Shown: piece after piece, positions 1-8,996 of the stretch
Numbering within the stretch: the first letter of the stretch is position 1
Layout of the letters: each line of letters begins with the position of its first letter
Notes under the pieces: model-generated
What the model was told of the DNA's origin: nothing
Seen by the model: only the letters and a program-made list of their open reading frames with translations
Database searches by the model: none
Assembly (NCBI GenBank): GCA_049613795.1
Contig: JBMZCX010000003.1
Location: 17,954 to 81,953, forward strand
DNA: 64,000 nt
Direction: 5' to 3'
Source: Thalassotalea_B sp049613795
GTDB lineage: Bacteria; Pseudomonadota; Gammaproteobacteria; Enterobacterales; Alteromonadaceae
Translations under genes and position numbers: made by a program

Positions 1-343
1 CACTGGTATGACTATACACAGACTCTTTACCGCTATCTGCTAGTGTCGATACATCACAATTGTTTGGTTTATTCGTGTCTGTTTTTTGTAAGCCAATATG
101 AGTGGATGTTACTGAAATTTGCTGGCAAAAGTCACCATCAGTTTGTTGCATTGAGCGTAATTGCAAAGCACGTAAAGTAGTAATTGTTTCGTTGCGATAG
201 GTATACTGTTCAAAGCCATTTGAAGAAAAAAACTTAGGAACAACTGTTATAGACAAAATACCGAGAATAATAATAACCACAATCAGCTCTATTAAGGTAA
301 ACCCTTTTCTAAGCTGAGATTGAGAATTAGCAACTGACTGCAT
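1..343 (-). CDS. mshC: MSHA minor prepilin MshC, N-terminal part (gene continues off the window)
   Basis: The first 114 codons are inside the window; the rest lies beyond the left edge. I translated this from the sequence because no stop is present. The product begins with a 14-residue leader ending in Gly, followed by FTLIELIVVIIILGIL, the class III prepilin signal cut by the prepilin peptidase (PilD) after Gly, with the conserved Glu at mature position 5. Two Cys occur in the visible globular part. Its place just after mshA, in the order known from Vibrio and Shewanella msh loci, points to MshC, a minor pilin. A palindromic terminator-like hairpin separates it from mshA, so it should be expressed less than the major pilin. 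The family (type IV prepilin) is clear; the exact msh letter rests on gene order. Confidence 0.8.
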   Translation of the reverse strand, partial: MQSVANSQSQLRKGFTLIELIVVIIILGILSITVVPKFFSSNGFEQYTYRNETITTLRALQLRSMQQTDGDFCQQISVTSTHIGLQKTDTNKPNNCDVSTLADSGKESVYSHTS

Positions 344-415
344 GCTCCCCCCGTGTATCTTGACGATTTGTTATTAATAAAGGTAAAAAGAAATGGCGTT
401 ACTCATTGATATTAC

Positions 416-445
416 AAATAAGGAGAGCAGTTGCTCTCCTTATTT
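416..445 (-). terminator. Hairpin terminator or attenuator between mshA and mshC
   Basis: A perfect 14-bp inverted repeat (416-429 against 432-445; core AGGAGAGCA/TGCTCTCCT) starts about 20 bp after the mshA stop. On the minus strand it is followed by an AT-rich tract rather than a pure U run. Read as RNA it is a very stable hairpin that should stop or stabilise the 3' end of mshA mRNA while letting some transcription reach mshC. Confidence 0.7.
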
Positions 446-464
446 ACATTTATTTACGCGGGTA

Positions 465-956
465 TTAACAGCCGCCTAGTGTTGCTTCAACTTCAGGTGG
501 CGTTTCAGCGTTTGAAGTGTCTGTGTATGTAATTTTACAAGTAGCAGCTGTTGTAGCTTTACTATGGGCAAATTCCGCAGATCCTAAAACAACAGCTGAT
601 GTTATCGGTGTGTTCGTATCTAACTCAAGCAAGCTATCAATAGCTAAACCAGCTCCTGATGCTGAACCATCACCCAACGGATCAGCAACTGGATACCCAT
701 AAGCCAAAGCGTAATATTTACTACCTATCTGAATTTCACCCGTTGCTTTTGTTTCACCACTAACTAGCGCCTTTGCATGTGCTAAATTAACCGCACTTTT
801 AATAGAACCTTGTACGCCTTCCATTACTGCTTTTTTAGCGTCACCTGTTAAATCGATAAACTTAGGGGCTGCTGTTACGGCTAAAATACCTAAAATAACA
901 ATAACAACAACAAGTTCAATTAAGGTAAAACCTTGATTTTTATTTATATTCTTCAT
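465..956 (-). CDS. mshA: MSHA major pilin MshA
   Basis: 163 aa type IVa prepilin. A 9-residue leader ending in Gly is followed by FTLIELVVVIVILGIL, the prepilin peptidase site and the hydrophobic helix that packs the pilus core. The C-terminal half is small, Ala/Gly-rich and has two Cys (about 140 and the last residue, 163), which fits the C-terminal disulphide loop of MshA. The start is preceded by TAGGTG at suitable spacing. It is assembled by the MshE/G/L machinery encoded upstream and mediates surface attachment. It sits between mshB and a strong hairpin, the usual arrangement for the abundant subunit. Which of the two tandem pilins is major is inferred from gene order and from the terminator. 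Confidence 0.88.
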   Translation of the reverse strand: MKNINKNQGFTLIELVVVIVILGILAVTAAPKFIDLTGDAKKAVMEGVQGSIKSAVNLAHAKALVSGETKATGEIQIGSKYYALAYGYPVADPLGDGSASGAGLAIDSLLELDTNTPITSAVVLGSAEFAHSKATTAATCKITYTDTSNAETPPEVEATLGGC

Positions 957-1014
957 AATACACCTACTTTAAAAGTAATTATTGGTTAATAACAATACTA
1001 TAGTTATTGCTTAA

Positions 1015-1632
1015 CTATTGCTTAATAGTAATTTCTACGTGGCTATTCGCTGGAAAATAGCTAAAGAAATTACTTACGGTATTAATGTCAGTGGTTACAT
1101 ATAAACCATTGCCGTCTTTCGACAATGTTTCTTTTAAGTGATACGAACAGCTTTTATTTGCTTGGTTGCCACTTATTGTTACAAAGTACTGCATACTTGA
1201 GTCTGTATTCAAAGTATTAATATTATTAGTTAACTTAGGTGGTTGCTGTAAAATACTGCTCCAAACGTCAATACAGTTAAGCGCATTGAAGCCATTACCT
1301 AAGCCAGTACCATTATTTCGACCGGCAACTGATGAAACAACATAACCTGGGCGAATACCATTGCCTGTATTTTCAGTAGTTAATAGCACTTCAGTACCAT
1401 CATAACTTACTACATTTTGACCACCAGCATTAGTGGGCCTACCTTCGGCTTCCCATTGTGCACGCGCTAACGAAATACCAGTAGCAAAGCCACCCGCCAT
1501 ACCTTCAATATTAGCTTGTTTAGCTTGATCGGTTAAATCAATAAATTTAGGAATAGCCGTTACTGCTAAGAATCCTAAAATAACCACCACAATAACTAAC
1601 TCTATCAAGGTAAAGCCTGACTGTTTATTCAT
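1015..1632 (-). CDS. mshB: MSHA minor pilin MshB
   Basis: 205 aa prepilin with the short leader MNKQSG, then FTLIELVIVVVILGFL, the peptidase site and helix of type IV pilins. The sequence after the helix (KFIDLTDQAKQ) is very close to that of the neighbouring mshA, so the pair probably arose by duplication. The globular domain is longer than in MshA and contains two Cys (in NALNCIDVW and NKSCSYHL). MshB is regarded as a minor pilin of the MSHA system. The 136-bp gap upstream, before mshF, contains a near-palindromic ATACCAATTAGTAT (1735-1748) and could hold a separate promoter for mshB-mshA. Confidence 0.85.
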   Translation of the reverse strand: MNKQSGFTLIELVIVVVILGFLAVTAIPKFIDLTDQAKQANIEGMAGGFATGISLARAQWEAEGRPTNAGGQNVVSYDGTEVLLTTENTGNGIRPGYVVSSVAGRNNGTGLGNGFNALNCIDVWSSILQQPPKLTNNINTLNTDSSMQYFVTISGNQANKSCSYHLKETLSKDGNGLYVTTDINTVSNFFSYFPANSHVEITIKQ

Positions 1633-1768
1633 AATAACCTCTAATATTTCTAATTAATTTAATTGTAACAACGTTTTACGTAACAAGTCACTGTTTAACT
1701 GCCATGAATCAGGCTATTTTCATACTTTTGTATAATACCAATTAGTATAAATATAGCTATAAACAAAT

Positions 1769-2275
1769 TTAAATCAACACATTAGATACTTTTCCATTAT
1801 CAGGGTTGTATTCAAAATATTCACCGCTCGCCAACATATAACGACACACACCTTGTGTTTCTTTCTCTGTTTGGTTTACCAATAAAATTGTAATTGGTTG
1901 ATTCATAAAGGTTAATGGGCTATTCATTATTTGCTGCCAAATCAATACACAATTATCGATGACAACTTCGCTGTCAACCCAACCTTTTTTATTAACCCTT
2001 ATGGCTTGGGTGTCTTCTTGATCACCTGTTTGGCCATACTGCTTTTTTAATAACACGATACTCGGCTGCTTATCCATAAACCATTGTGCTCGAATAGCTG
2101 CCACTTGAGCCGAAAAGCTACTTGCAATTGCTTGAAAACCTACTGTCGTTAGTTGTTGTTCTTGCTTTAAAAAATAGTACAAAAAACTCGACATTAGCAA
2201 GCAAACCATAACAACAGTAACAATTTGTTCAGCAAGTGTCTTCTCTCGCTTAACAAATACTGAATTTTTTGACAT
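1769..2275 (-). CDS. mshF: MSHA biogenesis protein MshF
   Basis: 168 aa. One N-terminal membrane helix lies at about residues 17-38 (VTVVMVCLLMSSFLYYF) after a short basic cytoplasmic stretch; the rest is predicted periplasmic. It lacks the Gly-Phe-x-x-x-Glu prepilin signal, so it is not a pilin despite similar size. It starts 3 bp after mshG stops, so the two are translationally close. MshF is a poorly characterised accessory protein of the MSHA apparatus. The assignment rests on position between mshG and mshB and on the single-helix architecture. Confidence 0.75.
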   Translation of the reverse strand: MSKNSVFVKREKTLAEQIVTVVMVCLLMSSFLYYFLKQEQQLTTVGFQAIASSFSAQVAAIRAQWFMDKQPSIVLLKKQYGQTGDQEDTQAIRVNKKGWVDSEVVIDNCVLIWQQIMNSPLTFMNQPITILLVNQTEKETQGVCRYMLASGEYFEYNPDNGKVSNVLI

Positions 2276-2278
2276 AGC

Positions 2279-3517
2279 TTAGCCTTTGAATGCCGACATC
2301 ATATCCCACATAGGAGTAAAGATACCTAGCGCTAAAATTAATACCATACCCGCAACAATCGCAATTAATATAGGCTCAATACGTGCGGTTAATGTGCTCA
2401 GTTCGTAATCCACTTCACGTTCGTAATAGTCTCCTACTTCTTCAAGTAGCTCATCAACACGTCCAGTTTCTTCTCCAACAGCAATCATTTGCAACACTAA
2501 CGGTGTAAACATTTCACTCGCTACTGCCGACCTTAATAAACTTTCACCACTCTCTATACTCCCGCGCATAGCTACTATTTTCTTTTGCATATAGGAATTA
2601 TCTACCGCTTCTGACACTAGCGTAAGTCCTGAAGTCATTGGCACACCGGCTCTTAAAACAATAGCAAAGCTGTGAGAAAATCGAGAAAGTATTGAGCGTT
2701 CGATAACGGAACCAACAACTGGCAGCCTCGTTTTCAAACGATCCCAACCATGCTGTCCTTGAGGCGTTCGTACATAATAACGGATACCAAAATAAAGGAA
2801 TAGCACCACTACGAGCATGATAGGCCAATAATCGAGGAAAAAATTAGAACTGGCAATAAGTGCTTTAGTTGCCCAAGGTAGGTCAGCACCTAATTTTGAA
2901 AACATATCAGCAAACGTAGGGATCACCCAAATATTCAAAATAACAATAGCGGCGGCTAATGCGATTAAGACAAAAGAAGGATAACGCAAAGCCGTTTTAA
3001 TTCGCTTTCTTGTTTCTTGCTCGCGGTCAAAGTAACTGGCTAATTTAGCAAAAGCATCATCGAGCTTACCTGTGTTTTCTCCTACATGAATTAATGACAC
3101 AAAAAGTGGTGAAAATAATTTAGGGTGACGGTTTAACGCGCTAGACAAGGCGTGACCACCTTCTAAATGAGTAGAAATTTCAGCTAATGCAGTTTTTAAT
3201 TTAGGAGAACTGGTTGATTCCGTCATACCGTTAATCGCTCGTAAAATGGGAACCCCAGAACGAGACAAAGCATACATTTGTCGACAAAAAACAATTAAAT
3301 CATCTAACGCTATTTCTTCAAAACCGAGTAATTCACCAATGTCGATATTGGCTAAACTGTCTGAATTTCCCTTGGCCGATTTTGCTTCTGTGATCGCGGT
3401 AGGAATAATACGCTGGCGTGCTAACTGTTCGGCAACGGCATCACTACTTACCGCTTCAAGCGAGCCTTTAACTTGGCTACCGCTGGCGTCTCGACCCACA
3501 TAATTAAAAGCAGCCAT
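2279..3517 (-). CDS. mshG: MSHA inner-membrane platform protein MshG (PilC/GspF family)
   Basis: 412 aa, the normal length for this family. Two T2SSF repeats (about 70-195 and 270-395) carry the usual membrane helices (about 170-195, 225-245 and 380-400). The segments VSLIHVGENTGKLDDAF and QMIAVGEETGRVDELL are the conserved cytoplasmic motifs of the two repeats. In the pilus machine this platform is turned by the MshE ATPase to add or release pilins. It begins 7 bp after mshE ends and is certainly cotranscribed with it. Confidence 0.93.
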   Translation of the reverse strand: MAAFNYVGRDASGSQVKGSLEAVSSDAVAEQLARQRIIPTAITEAKSAKGNSDSLANIDIGELLGFEEIALDDLIVFCRQMYALSRSGVPILRAINGMTESTSSPKLKTALAEISTHLEGGHALSSALNRHPKLFSPLFVSLIHVGENTGKLDDAFAKLASYFDREQETRKRIKTALRYPSFVLIALAAAIVILNIWVIPTFADMFSKLGADLPWATKALIASSNFFLDYWPIMLVVVLFLYFGIRYYVRTPQGQHGWDRLKTRLPVVGSVIERSILSRFSHSFAIVLRAGVPMTSGLTLVSEAVDNSYMQKKIVAMRGSIESGESLLRSAVASEMFTPLVLQMIAVGEETGRVDELLEEVGDYYEREVDYELSTLTARIEPILIAIVAGMVLILALGIFTPMWDMMSAFKG

Positions 3518-3524
3518 AAATTAG

Positions 3525-5240
3525 TTATCCTGCAACGTCTATGGTTTCTACTAACCGCAGTACTTCTTCTACGGTAGTAATGCCTGTACAGGCATAATCA
3601 AAAGCCGACATGGATAACGGTGTAAATGTTGGGTTAGCTTTGGACAAGTTAGTAAATTCTTGTGCGTCATCACGCTTTAAAGCGGCCATCATCGGTTCAT
3701 TCATTTCAAGCAGTTCAAATACCCCAATACGCCCACGGTAACCTGTATATTGACACGACTGACATCCCTTCCCGCGTTTAAACTGGGTCGTATTAGCACG
3801 TTCACCTGCTAAATTGGTTAACCATAATAGCTCTTGGCTTGTCGGTTGATGGTCAATCCCGCAATTTTCACAAATACGACGTACTAATCGCTGAGCGACT
3901 ACTGCGCGTAATGAACTACCGACTAAAAACCCCGCAGCGCCCATATCAATCAACCGTAAAGCACTGGTAATAGCGTCATTAGTATGTAATGTAGATAAAA
4001 CTAAATGCCCCGTTAATGCGCCTCGTAAACCTATTTCTACCGTTTCTTGATCACGCATTTCCCCTACCATAATAATATCGGGATCTTGACGTAGCGCAGT
4101 ACGCAATACGCTTGAAAATGTCAGGTCAATTTTAGCGTTAACCTGCACTTGGTTAATACGTGGTAATCGATATTCAACTGGGTCTTCTGCAGTTATGATT
4201 TTTTTACTCGATTGATTAAGCTCACTTAACGCGCCATATAAAGTGGTTGTTTTACCACTACCTGTTGGTCCTGTAACCAATACCATACCATGTGGACGAC
4301 TTATTTGATGACGTAATCTTGCGACCAAGTCTTCTGGCATACCTGTTTCGTCAAGCGATAAAATACCCGCCGATTGATCTAACAATCGCATAACAACCGA
4401 TTCGCCATGCTGAACAGGCATCGTTGACATACGCACATCAACACTATGACCTTTTATTTGAAGATTAAAACGGCCATCTTGTGGTAAGCGTTTTTCAGAA
4501 ATGTCTAATCCCGCCATTAGTTTAAGGCGTAAGACCATGGCTGATGCTATTTTATTTTCTTGCAGTACGTTTTCTTGTAAAACACCGTCTATTCGCTGTC
4601 TTATACGTAACTGTTTTTCGTCAGGTTCAATGTGTATATCTGACGCACGCATTTGTACTGCATCTTCAAAAACAGATTGTAGAAGCTTGCCTACGGTTGC
4701 ATCGCCTCCCTCATCAATGAAAGAGCTTGAAAGGTTAAAGTCAGAACTTTGATCGTATTCTTCGCCTAACTGAGAAGCAAAAGACTCAATATCTGCGGTT
4801 CGACGATATAAGCCGTCAAACGCTTCATATAGTTGTGACTCCATCACAACTGCAAGTTTTAGTCGTTTGGGTGCAAGCATTTGCTCAAGTTGGTCTAAGC
4901 CGCCTAAATCGGCAGGATCACTCATACCAATAAGTACCGTATCGCCTTGGTCTTCAATAATTAACGCATGCAAACGGCGAGCATGAATTTCAGGTAAAAG
5001 CTTAGCAACTTCGGTTGGAATTCTACGTTGGCTGATATCCAAAAATGGCACATCCAGCTGTTGAGCTAAAAATTCAAGTAATTGCTGCTCGCCAATATGG
5101 CCTAGCTCAATTAAGGTGTCACCTAATTTTCTACCTGTGGTTTTCTGACTATTAAGGGCTTGCATTAACTGTTCATTAGTAATGATATGCTCATGTACTA
5201 ATAAATCACCTAGTCGCATTTTTAGCTTGGGTGCAGCCAT
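3525..5240 (-). CDS. mshE: MSHA pilus extension ATPase MshE with c-di-GMP-binding MshEN domain
   Basis: 571 aa GspE/PilB-type ATPase. The N-terminus carries two MshEN motifs, RLGDLLVHEHIITNEQL (from residue 9) and KLGDTLIELGHIGEQQL (from about 38), the repeats through which MshE of Vibrio cholerae binds c-di-GMP. The ATPase core has Walker A GPTGSGKTTT (about 325), an Asp box, Walker B with DPDIIMVGEMRD (about 390) and a tetracysteine zinc site (CENCG and CQSCQYTGYRGR). It powers pilus extension. Both MshEN repeats are intact, so pilus output should respond to c-di-GMP, in line with the diguanylate cyclase and HD-GYP genes further right. Confidence 0.95.
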   Translation of the reverse strand: MAAPKLKMRLGDLLVHEHIITNEQLMQALNSQKTTGRKLGDTLIELGHIGEQQLLEFLAQQLDVPFLDISQRRIPTEVAKLLPEIHARRLHALIIEDQGDTVLIGMSDPADLGGLDQLEQMLAPKRLKLAVVMESQLYEAFDGLYRRTADIESFASQLGEEYDQSSDFNLSSSFIDEGGDATVGKLLQSVFEDAVQMRASDIHIEPDEKQLRIRQRIDGVLQENVLQENKIASAMVLRLKLMAGLDISEKRLPQDGRFNLQIKGHSVDVRMSTMPVQHGESVVMRLLDQSAGILSLDETGMPEDLVARLRHQISRPHGMVLVTGPTGSGKTTTLYGALSELNQSSKKIITAEDPVEYRLPRINQVQVNAKIDLTFSSVLRTALRQDPDIIMVGEMRDQETVEIGLRGALTGHLVLSTLHTNDAITSALRLIDMGAAGFLVGSSLRAVVAQRLVRRICENCGIDHQPTSQELLWLTNLAGERANTTQFKRGKGCQSCQYTGYRGRIGVFELLEMNEPMMAALKRDDAQEFTNLSKANPTFTPLSMSAFDYACTGITTVEEVLRLVETIDVAG

Positions 5241-5242
5241 GC

Positions 5243-6385
5243 TTATTCTCCTAACTCTAGTATTCTATTTTTAGCAAATTGGGCGGTATTATTTGATAAG
5301 TCTTGCTGAATAATAGCATTTTTATAATTAACTTTAGCCTCGTTAAACCGGCTTTGACTGTCTTGCGCTATTGCTAAACCAAGCCACCACCGCCCCATAT
5401 TAGGCGATAATGTCGTTAATATTAAATACGCCTGTTCTGCCACTTCAAATTGATTTAACTGCTGTGCCGTTGTTGCTAATAATGATTGATATTCAATTGT
5501 GCTAACCTCTGGGCGTTGTGCTAACACGTCTAACGCTAATGCCGCTCGGCCTTGCTTTAAGTATATACGCGCTTTCATTAAACGAAATTCAATATCGTTA
5601 GGCGTAAGTGCTAATCCTTGGGACAATAAATTTAATGCTGGCTGGTACGATTGCTTGCCAAACCATAATGCCGCTAACTGCTTGCGAGCAGGTTTATGGG
5701 TTGGCGTAATTAATAAAACGTCTTCAAATAACTGCTCAGCTTTTCTTATGTTATTTTGACTTAAAGCTTGTTCTGCTTGAGCAACTTTCTTAGCCGTTAA
5801 CTGAGTTGGCGTAAGTTGTTTACGTGAAATAGTTAAGCTTGGTTCAGTGTGTTTAACGGCTAATGGAACAAGCTTTTCATTTTCTTTATTAACATTGCTA
5901 GTAGCCAAGGTGCCGTTTGCTTGTTGAAGCGGTGCTGTTCGTGCACGAGGTTGTGTTTCAACTTCAGCGATTTTATTTTCGCTCTTCACTTTTGGCTTAA
6001 CCATCACTGTAGTCGCTACTGGCGGTTGTATTAGCTGGCTAGCCGGTTCGCTTTCTTCTAACGTGCCAGTTTCATCCGTAACTTTATTATTAACGCTAGG
6101 CGCTCCTGCCATTTTTTTTGTATGAGTAATAGCGGGCACTGTAGGATTAACTGATGATTTTTTTGCTGATTGAGCGGGTAAAATCAGGGTACTTTCTCCC
6201 TTAGCAGCCATTTTTTGCCAAACAATAATCGCTAATGCAGCCACAAGCGATAAAATTAGTAAGGTAATTAATCTACGTTGACTTTTAGGAGGATCAATAA
6301 TGACAGCAGTGCTATTAGACGATTCTGTTGCATTGTTTTGCTGTCGCTTGTCTAAATCTTTTAGCATTTGATTAATAACGCTCAT
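5243..6385 (-). CDS. mshN: MSHA biogenesis TPR protein MshN
   Basis: 380 aa from the ATG at 6385; an upstream in-frame extension to 6418 exists, but MSVINQMLKDLDKRQQ is the typical family N-terminus and its ATG overlaps the mshM stop as ATGA. A short cytoplasmic N-terminus is followed by a membrane helix (about 45-65), a Pro/Thr/Lys-rich periplasmic spacer (about 70-200) and several TPR repeats (about 205-370). MshN proteins are thought to help assemble or stabilise the secretin complex. The 4-bp overlap with mshM implies translational coupling. Confidence 0.88.
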   Translation of the reverse strand: MSVINQMLKDLDKRQQNNATESSNSTAVIIDPPKSQRRLITLLILSLVAALAIIVWQKMAAKGESTLILPAQSAKKSSVNPTVPAITHTKKMAGAPSVNNKVTDETGTLEESEPASQLIQPPVATTVMVKPKVKSENKIAEVETQPRARTAPLQQANGTLATSNVNKENEKLVPLAVKHTEPSLTISRKQLTPTQLTAKKVAQAEQALSQNNIRKAEQLFEDVLLITPTHKPARKQLAALWFGKQSYQPALNLLSQGLALTPNDIEFRLMKARIYLKQGRAALALDVLAQRPEVSTIEYQSLLATTAQQLNQFEVAEQAYLILTTLSPNMGRWWLGLAIAQDSQSRFNEAKVNYKNAIIQQDLSNNTAQFAKNRILELGE

Positions 6386-7287
6386 TGCTGAACTCCAATA
6401 AACCATGCAGTGATACAAACAGCCAATAGCCCTATCATGCCAATTACTTTTAGGTGCTGTTGCCGCTTAAGTTTATGCTCGGTTCCTTCAGTATCTTTAA
6501 CCGCAGAGAGTAAATAATCTTTGGTCATTTGATACTGCCCTTGCCCGAAGCTCAACATCATCATTTTATGGCATAAAATATTAACTAAACGTGGTATGCC
6601 ACCACTATAAAGGGCTATTTTCTGGCATAACTGGTGGTCAAATAATGCGGCACCTTTATACCCAGCAACATTAAGCCGATGATGAATATAACTTTCTACT
6701 TCATGCACGTTCATCGCCCGCAATTGATATGAAAAAGTGATCCGCTGCTTTAGTTGCCTAAACGCATTTTCAGCTAAACGTTGATCTAATTCTGGCTGAG
6801 CAAATAACACCACTTGTAATAGTTTTCGGGTTTCGGTTTCTAAATTAGTAAATAAGCGTAGTGCTTCTAAGCTTTCAGCGGGTAATGCTTGGGCTTCATC
6901 TAAAATTAATACCACAGAACGCCCTTCATTATGTAGTTCAAGTAAACGGGTTTGTATTCGTTGCGTGAGCAATTGCACCGTCATGCGCTGTGCTTGTTTA
7001 ACCCCTAACTCAACGGCGACTGCACGCCTTAATTCATCTGGCTTTAAGTAAGGGTTGGGAATGTATGCCGTGACAAAATATTCGGGTATTTCATTTAACA
7101 ACTTACGACAAAGTAATGTTTTCCCAGTACCAACTTCCCCTATAACTTTAATAAAACCTTCACCACTTTTTAATGCGGTAAGCAATACTGCAAAAGCTTC
7201 ATGATGTGGCGCTAGCCCAAGATAAAAACAGGTGTTGGGCGTTAATGTAAAGGGAAGTTCCCGTAAACCAAAATGATAAAGATACAT
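6382..7287 (-). CDS. mshM: MSHA biogenesis ATPase MshM (ExeA-like)
   Basis: 301 aa AAA-type ATPase. It begins MYLYHFGLRELPFTLTPNT, the signature N-terminus of the ExeA/MshM family. Walker A is GEVGTGKTLL (about 48-57) and Walker B is VVLILDEAQAL (about 125-135). A single membrane helix lies near the C-terminus (about 278-298). ExeA of type II secretion, with its partner, drives secretin assembly through peptidoglycan; MshM likely does the same for MshL. Its stop overlaps the mshN start by 4 bp. It lacks the C-terminal peptidoglycan-binding domain of full-length ExeA. Confidence 0.88.
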   Translation of the reverse strand: MYLYHFGLRELPFTLTPNTCFYLGLAPHHEAFAVLLTALKSGEGFIKVIGEVGTGKTLLCRKLLNEIPEYFVTAYIPNPYLKPDELRRAVAVELGVKQAQRMTVQLLTQRIQTRLLELHNEGRSVVLILDEAQALPAESLEALRLFTNLETETRKLLQVVLFAQPELDQRLAENAFRQLKQRITFSYQLRAMNVHEVESYIHHRLNVAGYKGAALFDHQLCQKIALYSGGIPRLVNILCHKMMMLSFGQGQYQMTKDYLLSAVKDTEGTEHKLKRQQHLKVIGMIGLLAVCITAWFIGVQQ

Positions 7288-7318
7288 AACTAATTACCGA
7301 TAACGCCCCCTAAGCTTA

Positions 7319-8989
7319 TTATTCGCTTTCTTCAGGGAACCATTCTTTTAATAAAGCGCGAGCATCCTTTAGCTGATTGGTCCATGTATCTTGCCCAATA
7401 ACAATAGGCTTTAATAAAATAACTAATTCTTTTTTCTCTGTGCGACTACTTTTACTTTTAAAGAGTTCACCCACTAAAGGAATATCGCCTAATAACGGTG
7501 TTTTAGACTCTGAATCTGTTTTTCGAGTTTCAATAAGGCCGCCAATAACCACTATTTCACCTGATTTCGCACGAATAATGGTATCTGACTCGCGCACGCT
7601 ACTTTGTGCCAGTGGTAGAACAATGTCTTCACTATTTAAACGAATTGTTTTTGTTTGTTCTGCGGTTAACGTAACCGAAGGGTGAACATGAAGAATAACT
7701 TCACCATTTTCATCAATTTGTGGCGTAACATCTAATGCAATACCTGAAAAGAAAGGCGTTAGCTCAATTTCAGGTGTCGTCGTTGTTGCAGTACCTGTAG
7801 TAACCGTACTAGACACTTCCGTAACAAAGTATTCATCTTCGCCAACTTTAATCACCGCTTTTTGGTTATTGGTTGCGGTAATTCTAGGACTAGAAAGCAC
7901 CTGAACATTGCCTTGAGATTGTAATAAATCAATCACACCACTAAAGTCTTTATTAATGAAGCTTAATCCTGAAACTCCACCAATGGTTGATGAAATAACA
8001 TTACCTGCAATAGAGCCGTTAGTTGAAAATGTTAAATCAGTACTGCCTGCATGGCCCAGCACTTTATCCCACTTAACCCCTTGTTGATAATCATCATTTA
8101 AGGTTACTTCCATTATTTTCGCTTCAATAATAACCTGGCGGCGTAAATGGTCTTGCGTATCGTTAATGAAATTTTTCACCGCTAAAATTTCTTGAGGAAA
8201 TGCGCGTACCGTCACTAAGCCTGCTTGAGGAGAAACAATAACAGAACGACCACTCTCTTTACCTACAAGTGCCGTTAACGTTTCTTCTAATTCTAACCAA
8301 AAGTCAGATTCATTTTCGGTATAGATATTGGTGCCACTATTACCACCTTGTTGCTGATTATTCTGCCCACTGCCACTACTATTATTTCTGCTGTTATTAT
8401 TACTGTTATTACTGTTTCCGTTATTACCACCACCTGAATTAGGGTCATTTTCTGAAACGCCTCCCGAGTTTATACGTGTACTTGACGTACCAAAGCGCTT
8501 AACAAATAAATAATTTAGTGGAATAGTTTCAGTGCGAATGCCGGCTGGATATATTTGAATCACTCGGCCACTACGACGTACTTCATAACCATAAAGTTGC
8601 TCGACCACGTCAAAGACTTCATTTAACGTAACATCTTTTAAATTAAGGGTAATTGCACCACTTACTTCAGGATGTACGGCAATACTATATGGAGAGTCAT
8701 CAACTAACGCCGCAAAAAACTGTTGTGCACCTACACCATTAGCCGCAATTTCAAGCCTTTTTTCGGCTAATAAACCTTGTTTAGCTTGCGCCATATTTTC
8801 TTGCATAAGTTCTTGCTGAACAGAACTTGGCAATTGGCTTAACGGTTTAGGTTGTAATTTTTTATCTGTTTCAGTAATCGCTTGATCTAAAGCGTTATTT
8901 ACTTGCTTAGGTGCGTCGGGGGTTGATTCACACCCAAGTACAAAAACAAGCAAAGAGGCTAAGGTGATAGTTATTTTAATTTTTTTCAT
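7319..8989 (-). CDS. mshL: MSHA outer-membrane secretin MshL
   Basis: 556 aa lipoprotein secretin: the signal peptide ends in the lipobox VLGC (Cys at about 20). N-terminal STN/N0-type and N1 domains (about 80-170) are followed by an Asn/Gly/Ser-rich linker (about 175-225) and the C-terminal secretin barrel (about 290-545), with typical VLSSPRITATNNQKAVIKVG and VVIGGLIETRK segments. It forms the ring through which the pilus leaves the cell. It starts 7 bp after mshK. The linker is encoded by AT-rich imperfect repeats (about 8335-8450) and probably varies between strains. Confidence 0.93.
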   Translation of the reverse strand: MKKIKITITLASLLVFVLGCESTPDAPKQVNNALDQAITETDKKLQPKPLSQLPSSVQQELMQENMAQAKQGLLAEKRLEIAANGVGAQQFFAALVDDSPYSIAVHPEVSGAITLNLKDVTLNEVFDVVEQLYGYEVRRSGRVIQIYPAGIRTETIPLNYLFVKRFGTSSTRINSGGVSENDPNSGGGNNGNSNNSNNNSRNNSSGSGQNNQQQGGNSGTNIYTENESDFWLELEETLTALVGKESGRSVIVSPQAGLVTVRAFPQEILAVKNFINDTQDHLRRQVIIEAKIMEVTLNDDYQQGVKWDKVLGHAGSTDLTFSTNGSIAGNVISSTIGGVSGLSFINKDFSGVIDLLQSQGNVQVLSSPRITATNNQKAVIKVGEDEYFVTEVSSTVTTGTATTTTPEIELTPFFSGIALDVTPQIDENGEVILHVHPSVTLTAEQTKTIRLNSEDIVLPLAQSSVRESDTIIRAKSGEIVVIGGLIETRKTDSESKTPLLGDIPLVGELFKSKSSRTEKKELVILLKPIVIGQDTWTNQLKDARALLKEWFPEESE

Positions 8990-8996
8990 CAGTCAC

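Noticed and set aside
517..702. Plus-strand open frame within mshA
   Set aside because: Shadow of the pilin gene; no ribosome site or recognisable domain. The same applies to the other opposite-strand frames inside mshG, mshE, rnr, hrpB, panP, the DPP IV and the ECF genes.
1735..1748. Near-palindrome ATACCAATTAGTAT upstream of mshB
   Set aside because: A short AT-rich motif of a kind common in intergenic DNA of this group; not enough to call an operator.
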